Source of the DNA: Alphaproteobacteria bacterium 46_93_T64
GTDB taxonomy: Bacteria > Pseudomonadota > Alphaproteobacteria > Sneathiellales > Sneathiellaceae
Assembly: GCA_002163135.1 (NCBI GenBank)
Contig: MAAN01000040.1
Span: forward strand, 1 to 54,491
Length of the DNA: 54,491 nt
Direction: 5' to 3'
Shown: piece by piece, positions 51,901 to 54,491 of the stretch
Layout: every line of letters starts with the position of its first letter
Position numbering within the stretch: position 1 is the stretch's first letter
Program-made: the position numbers and the translations under genes
Notes under the pieces: generated by a model
What the model saw: the letters and a program-made list of their open reading frames with translations, nothing else
The model's database searches: none
What the model was told of the DNA's origin: nothing

Positions 51901-54491
51901 GCGGCACTGGCAGCGTTGATACGATGCACGGTGGATCGCAAGACGACGTCATGTATGGCGACAGTGGCCAGTTCGGCACAGAAGGCGACAATGACATCAT
52001 GTACGGCGATAGCGGTAATGATGACATGTTCGGCGAAGGCGGCGACGATCTTATGTATGGTGGTTCCGGTAACGACACCATGGAAGGCAATAGAGGCGCC
52101 GACGTCATGTACGGTAATTCCGGCAATGACATCATGGACGGCGGCAAGGGAACTGACCTCATGTATGGCGGCTCCGGCAATGACGTTATGGAGGGCGGCC
52201 GACATGACGATGTTATGTATGGCGGTTCCGGTTATGACGACATGGATGGCGGAAAACATGAAGACTTGATGTATGGCGGCACGGGCGGCGATGATATGGC
52301 CGGCGGAAGCCATAACGACATCATGTACGGCGAAAGCGGCAGTGATGACATGCAAGGTAACTCCGGCAACGATGTTATGTATGGCGGTTCCGGCAGTGAT
52401 TTCATGATTGGTGATGACTACGATGATGGCCCGCTCGGTGATTCAATAACTGGCGGTGATGACACCATGTACGGTGGCTCAGATGGTGACGATATATACG
52501 GTCAAGGCGGTAACGACTTGATGTATGGCGGTACTGGCGAAGACCTTATGGTCGGTGGTTATGGCAACGATGTCATGGCAGGCGGTTCTGATAATGATGC
52601 CATGCATGGTAATTCCGGTAATGACATCATGGACGGCAACACTGGCGAAGATGTCATGTACGGCAATGCCGGCGATGATGTTATGCGCGGTGGCGATGAT
52701 GACGACGTTATGTACGGCGGCACTGGCAATGACGACATGGACGGTGACGCGGGCGTAGATCTTATGTACGGCGGAACTGGCAGCGAAGATACGATGCACG
52801 GCGGCACCGAAGGTGACGTTATGTATGGTGATAGCGGTCAAGGCGGTACTGAAGGCGATAAAGACTTCATGTATGGCGATGCTGGCGACGACCAGATGTT
52901 CGGTGAAGGCGGCGCTGACGAAATGTACGGCAACGACGGTGCAGACACCATGGAAGGTGGTGAAGGCGCAGATCTTATGTACGGCGACAATGGCGGTCAG
53001 GTTTCAGCTACTGTTCCTGACGGTGAAGTCAATGTCGATAAGGCAGCAGACAACTACTCCCATTTGGACGCGCAAAACATTGATGATGCATTTGGTGTAT
53101 CAGCCGATGCAAATGTCGAAGGTTCATCCGTAGTTCCTCACGTAAGTATCTCAGCCGAAGGCGGATACGGTGAAAAATCTATCCATTGGTATACCTTCAC
53201 AGTAAATGAAGACGGCAGTCTTGTTGTTCTTGATATCGATGGCGCAAAAAATGACGAACCTGGTTCGTTTGATACTGAAATATTCCTCTATGACTCCGAA
53301 GGAACTTTGATTAAGGAAGATGACGATTCAAGCTTGGATCCAGGATCAGTACACAGCTACGATTCCAATCTTCGGACAACATTAGCCGCTGGCGTCTATT
53401 ATATCGCAGTTGGTAAATATGGTACTGGTGAATGGGAAGAACCGTTTGATGTAGACGCCAAGGGAATACCGAAGAGCGCGACTTACACATTGAACGTATC
53501 TATCTCCAATAACAATGACCTCATGTATGGCGGTGCAGGCGACGACACTATGTTCGGTGAACAGGGTGATGACGTTATGTACGGCGGTACAGGCAACGAC
53601 GTAATGTCGGGTGGTTCTGGCAACGACCTAATGTATGGCGGAACCGGTAGCGTAGATATTATGCACGGCGATAGTGAAGACGACGTCATGTATGGCGATA
53701 GTGGCCAAGGCGGTGCCGAAGGCGATAATGACATCATGTACGGCGACGGTGGCGATGATAACATGTTCGGCGAAGGTGGCGCTGACCTAATGTATGGCGG
53801 TGCCGGAGATGACTACATGGAGGGCGGCGAAGGTGCTGACGTCATGTATGGTGGCACCGGTAATGATGATATGCACGGCGGAGACCAAAACGACATCATG
53901 TATGGTGGTGCCGATGACGATTACATCTACGGTAATGACGATGAAGACGTCATGTATGGCGGAGCCGGCGACGACTATATGGAAGGCGGCGACCAAAACG
54001 ACGTCATGTATGGTGGTGCCGATAGGGACAACCTGTACGGTAATGACGATGATGACGTCATGTATGGTGGCACTGGTCGCGATTACATGGAAGGCAATGA
54101 TGGCCACGACAGCATGTATGGCGGTGACCAAAAAGATGAAATGCACGGCAATGACGGCCGTGACCTCATGTATGGTGGTTCTGGTTCAGACGTAATGTAC
54201 GGCGGATCGCAATCTGATGATATGTACGGCGGAACAGGCGGAGATGCCATGTACGGCGGCTCAGATTCCGACAATATGTACGGCGAAGCTGGTGAAGACC
54301 TCATGTATGGCGGAACTGGCGGCGATAACATGTATGGCGGTGCTAAATCCGACGTCATGTACGGCGAATCTGGTGCAGATAACATGTACGGCGGAACAGG
54401 CGGAGACGTCATGTACGGCGGTGCTAAATCCGACAACATGTACGGCGAAGCTGGTGAGGACGTCATGTATGGCGGAACCGGCGGCGATAAC
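48963..54491 (+). CDS. Giant RTX-type secreted protein, 3' end outside window
   Basis: An open frame of 1843 codons that runs off the window. Residues 1-85 resemble the N-terminal domain of large type I-secreted repeat proteins (DLIITSIADGSKIELEGFF). A Gly-rich linker at about 98-110 and an unrecognised region to about 500 follow. Ordinary RTX nonapeptides (GGAGNDMLDGG) lie at about 505-560. From about 765 nearly every nonapeptide carries Met at the usual Leu position, mostly as Met-Tyr-Gly. A PPC-like beta domain interrupts at about 1345-1515 (DTEIFLYDSEGTLIKEDDD; AAGVYYIAVGKYG). RTX turns bind calcium and fold outside the cell after type I secretion; no transporter genes are in view. No catalytic domain is seen. 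Confidence 0.85.
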   Translation, partial: MAKSENGIVSGSTDGTTVAVEAGQNILLDVTSPDLVVFSQDGSDLIITSIADGSKIELEGFFSQAASELPPQLTLSDGSVITAADVTGLVEAFDPGAVAPAAGGAGGAGGGGASFDAYGDDGIGDGIGISGLLDPTALGFPADEPIEELVALPGQPQFLLNEIGLGTDLFGSGEEKRESVSDLEEQMIAFDNANVDAFLEFASGEQVDFLELRNNTDSNQSTGGNGPSTVGEGVTTISIIGPEGEPVSFDLPNVTVPSGGHLLILQSDPSDEEGSEVSTLFLVFNADGDILQAGALNGSDDWPMGNDTTEPVGVLVTWSLGGGNVGEIDTFLANGALFEPLILNDNWVGVPEEAATLDIFGDSATFSGQISTQEVVSEPIFDAYAPVTLADLVAAGPLGEDFFHDIPVNNIFARVDNFDSDTAGDWTTGLTPTAGLVNDAFDPNPQDPYNDDMNPGQPTGPEANEDELDPENEVLDNNGQNVIIVGENEDGFLNTVTGAIEGGRAQDFLIGGAGNDMLDGGAHNDYLDGGAGNDMLYGSSGGDVLIDDQGNDILVGGSGTDVIFGRRGPGEEMTGGYGNDIKSIDSMSGGYGNDSTEIGNEDGGFEYGTGDLLIGDDLFVGGYGNETMNGGYGNESPEPTISFMSGGYGNDGGFGDPQDYMRDIIVAGDGSDVIFGDNADVPDYLLDDIADLHWEIWSEAAYYNTYNFVYMMRDNVQFYYGGADLIYGGWGDDVIFGQGGDDLILAGHGDDVVAGGTGNDIMRGNSGYDSLYGGYGNDIMYGDAQNDFMQGNEDDDTMYGGTGYDEMYGGSGEDIMYGNDQSDDMYGNSGADIMYGGTGYDDMYGGSGEDIMYGGAQSDDMYGGSQDDIMYGGTGYDEMYGQSGADIMYGQSNDDTMLGGTGNDLMYGGSGDDAMSGGDNNDVMYGGSGNDGMSGNDDEDIMYGGSGDDYMFGGNHDDSMYGGTGNDFMDGEAGEDLMYGGTGSVDTMHGGSQDDVMYGDSGQFGTEGDNDIMYGDSGNDDMFGEGGDDLMYGGSGNDTMEGNRGADVMYGNSGNDIMDGGKGTDLMYGGSGNDVMEGGRHDDVMYGGSGYDDMDGGKHEDLMYGGTGGDDMAGGSHNDIMYGESGSDDMQGNSGNDVMYGGSGSDFMIGDDYDDGPLGDSITGGDDTMYGGSDGDDIYGQGGNDLMYGGTGEDLMVGGYGNDVMAGGSDNDAMHGNSGNDIMDGNTGEDVMYGNAGDDVMRGGDDDDVMYGGTGNDDMDGDAGVDLMYGGTGSEDTMHGGTEGDVMYGDSGQGGTEGDKDFMYGDAGDDQMFGEGGADEMYGNDGADTMEGGEGADLMYGDNGGQVSATVPDGEVNVDKAADNYSHLDAQNIDDAFGVSADANVEGSSVVPHVSISAEGGYGEKSIHWYTFTVNEDGSLVVLDIDGAKNDEPGSFDTEIFLYDSEGTLIKEDDDSSLDPGSVHSYDSNLRTTLAAGVYYIAVGKYGTGEWEEPFDVDAKGIPKSATYTLNVSISNNNDLMYGGAGDDTMFGEQGDDVMYGGTGNDVMSGGSGNDLMYGGTGSVDIMHGDSEDDVMYGDSGQGGAEGDNDIMYGDGGDDNMFGEGGADLMYGGAGDDYMEGGEGADVMYGGTGNDDMHGGDQNDIMYGGADDDYIYGNDDEDVMYGGAGDDYMEGGDQNDVMYGGADRDNLYGNDDDDVMYGGTGRDYMEGNDGHDSMYGGDQKDEMHGNDGRDLMYGGSGSDVMYGGSQSDDMYGGTGGDAMYGGSDSDNMYGEAGEDLMYGGTGGDNMYGGAKSDVMYGESGADNMYGGTGGDVMYGGAKSDNMYGEAGEDVMYGGTGGDN
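50493..54491 (+). repeat. RTX nonapeptide array, Met-Tyr variant
   Basis: Tandem 27-base units encoding GGxGxDxMx, with about 60 Met-Tyr-Gly occurrences by eye. In many stretches Tyr units alternate with units carrying an acidic or other residue (MYGG then MEGG, MDGG, MQGN), giving an 18-residue period equal to one full turn of a parallel beta-roll. The array continues past the window end and is interrupted at about 52996-53515. Confidence 0.9.
51894..53800 (+). repeat. Three copies of a 75-residue super-repeat
   Basis: A block beginning MYGGTGS(V/E)D, then MHGG/D, VMYGDSGQ, EGD(N/K)D, MYGD and MFGEGG occurs at about 51894, 52764 and 53631. The starts are 870 and 867 bases apart. The PPC-like domain lies between copies two and three but not between one and two. 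Confidence 0.75.

Noticed and set aside
50895-52355. 486-codon open frame on the minus strand, rich in His, Val and Ala
   Set aside because: It is the antisense of the RTX nonapeptide array. Periodic codons avoid antisense stops, which makes long false frames; other frames in 51196-54466 are of the same kind.

Overview
The window is chromosomal DNA of an alphaproteobacterium, probably marine and of moderate GC content. The evidence is the block hisG-hisD-UPF0262-LMW phosphatase-infA-maf-RNase G-yacG, the pair dcd/murA with a DUF2948 gene, flagellin genes each followed by a flaF, a DUF1217 flagellar protein and a VPLPA-CTERM protein. The genus cannot be fixed from the sequence; Sneathiella-, Kiloniella- or Kordiimonas-like lineages would fit. 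Many genes start with GTG or TTG.

Layout. (1) 1-3.2 kb: AT-rich end of an integrative element abutting tRNA-Phe, with a tyrosine integrase, a small HUH-type Rep-like protein and a small Gln/Glu-repeat protein encoded by a hexanucleotide microsatellite. (2) 3.2-12.1 kb: housekeeping genes on the minus strand (yacG, rng, maf, infA, phosphatase, UPF0262, hisD, hisG, DUF2948, murA, dcd), bounded by tRNA-Phe and tRNA-Thr. (3) 12.3-19 kb: a VPLPA-CTERM exported protein, a cupin and a five-gene peptide ABC transporter operon (dppABCDF type) with an intrinsic terminator/attenuator between dppA and dppB. (4) 19.3-24.4 kb: a metallo-beta-lactamase lipoprotein of alkylsulfatase type with membrane-anchored DUF1254 and DUF1214 partners, an unknown membrane protein, a LysE exporter and a GST. 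(5) 24.6-30.5 kb: a BMP-family nucleoside-type ABC importer with a CodA-like cytosine deaminase. (6) 30.6-32.8 kb: a PEBP-family protein and an acyl-CoA carboxyltransferase subunit.

(7) 33-48.3 kb is the most distinctive block. Three flagellin/flaF pairs and a DUF1217 gene surround four proteins that fuse TPRs to a sulfotransferase and one that fuses TPRs to a SAM methyltransferase. By analogy with TPR-containing flagellin glycosyltransferases (FlmG of Caulobacter), I infer a flagellin- or flagellar-glycan modification island. Flagellin 1 has a good sigma-54 promoter. Flagellins 2 and 3 lack an obvious one and share a leader RNA with three hairpins, one of which shows compensatory base changes, a likely target for FlbT/FlaF-type post-transcriptional control.

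(8) 48.96 kb to the window end: the first 1843 codons of a giant RTX-type secreted protein, open at the right edge. Its nonapeptides are unusual: a Met-Tyr-Gly motif replaces the usual Leu position, giving an apparent 18-residue alternation. A PPC-like beta domain interrupts the array, and a block of about 75 residues occurs three times.
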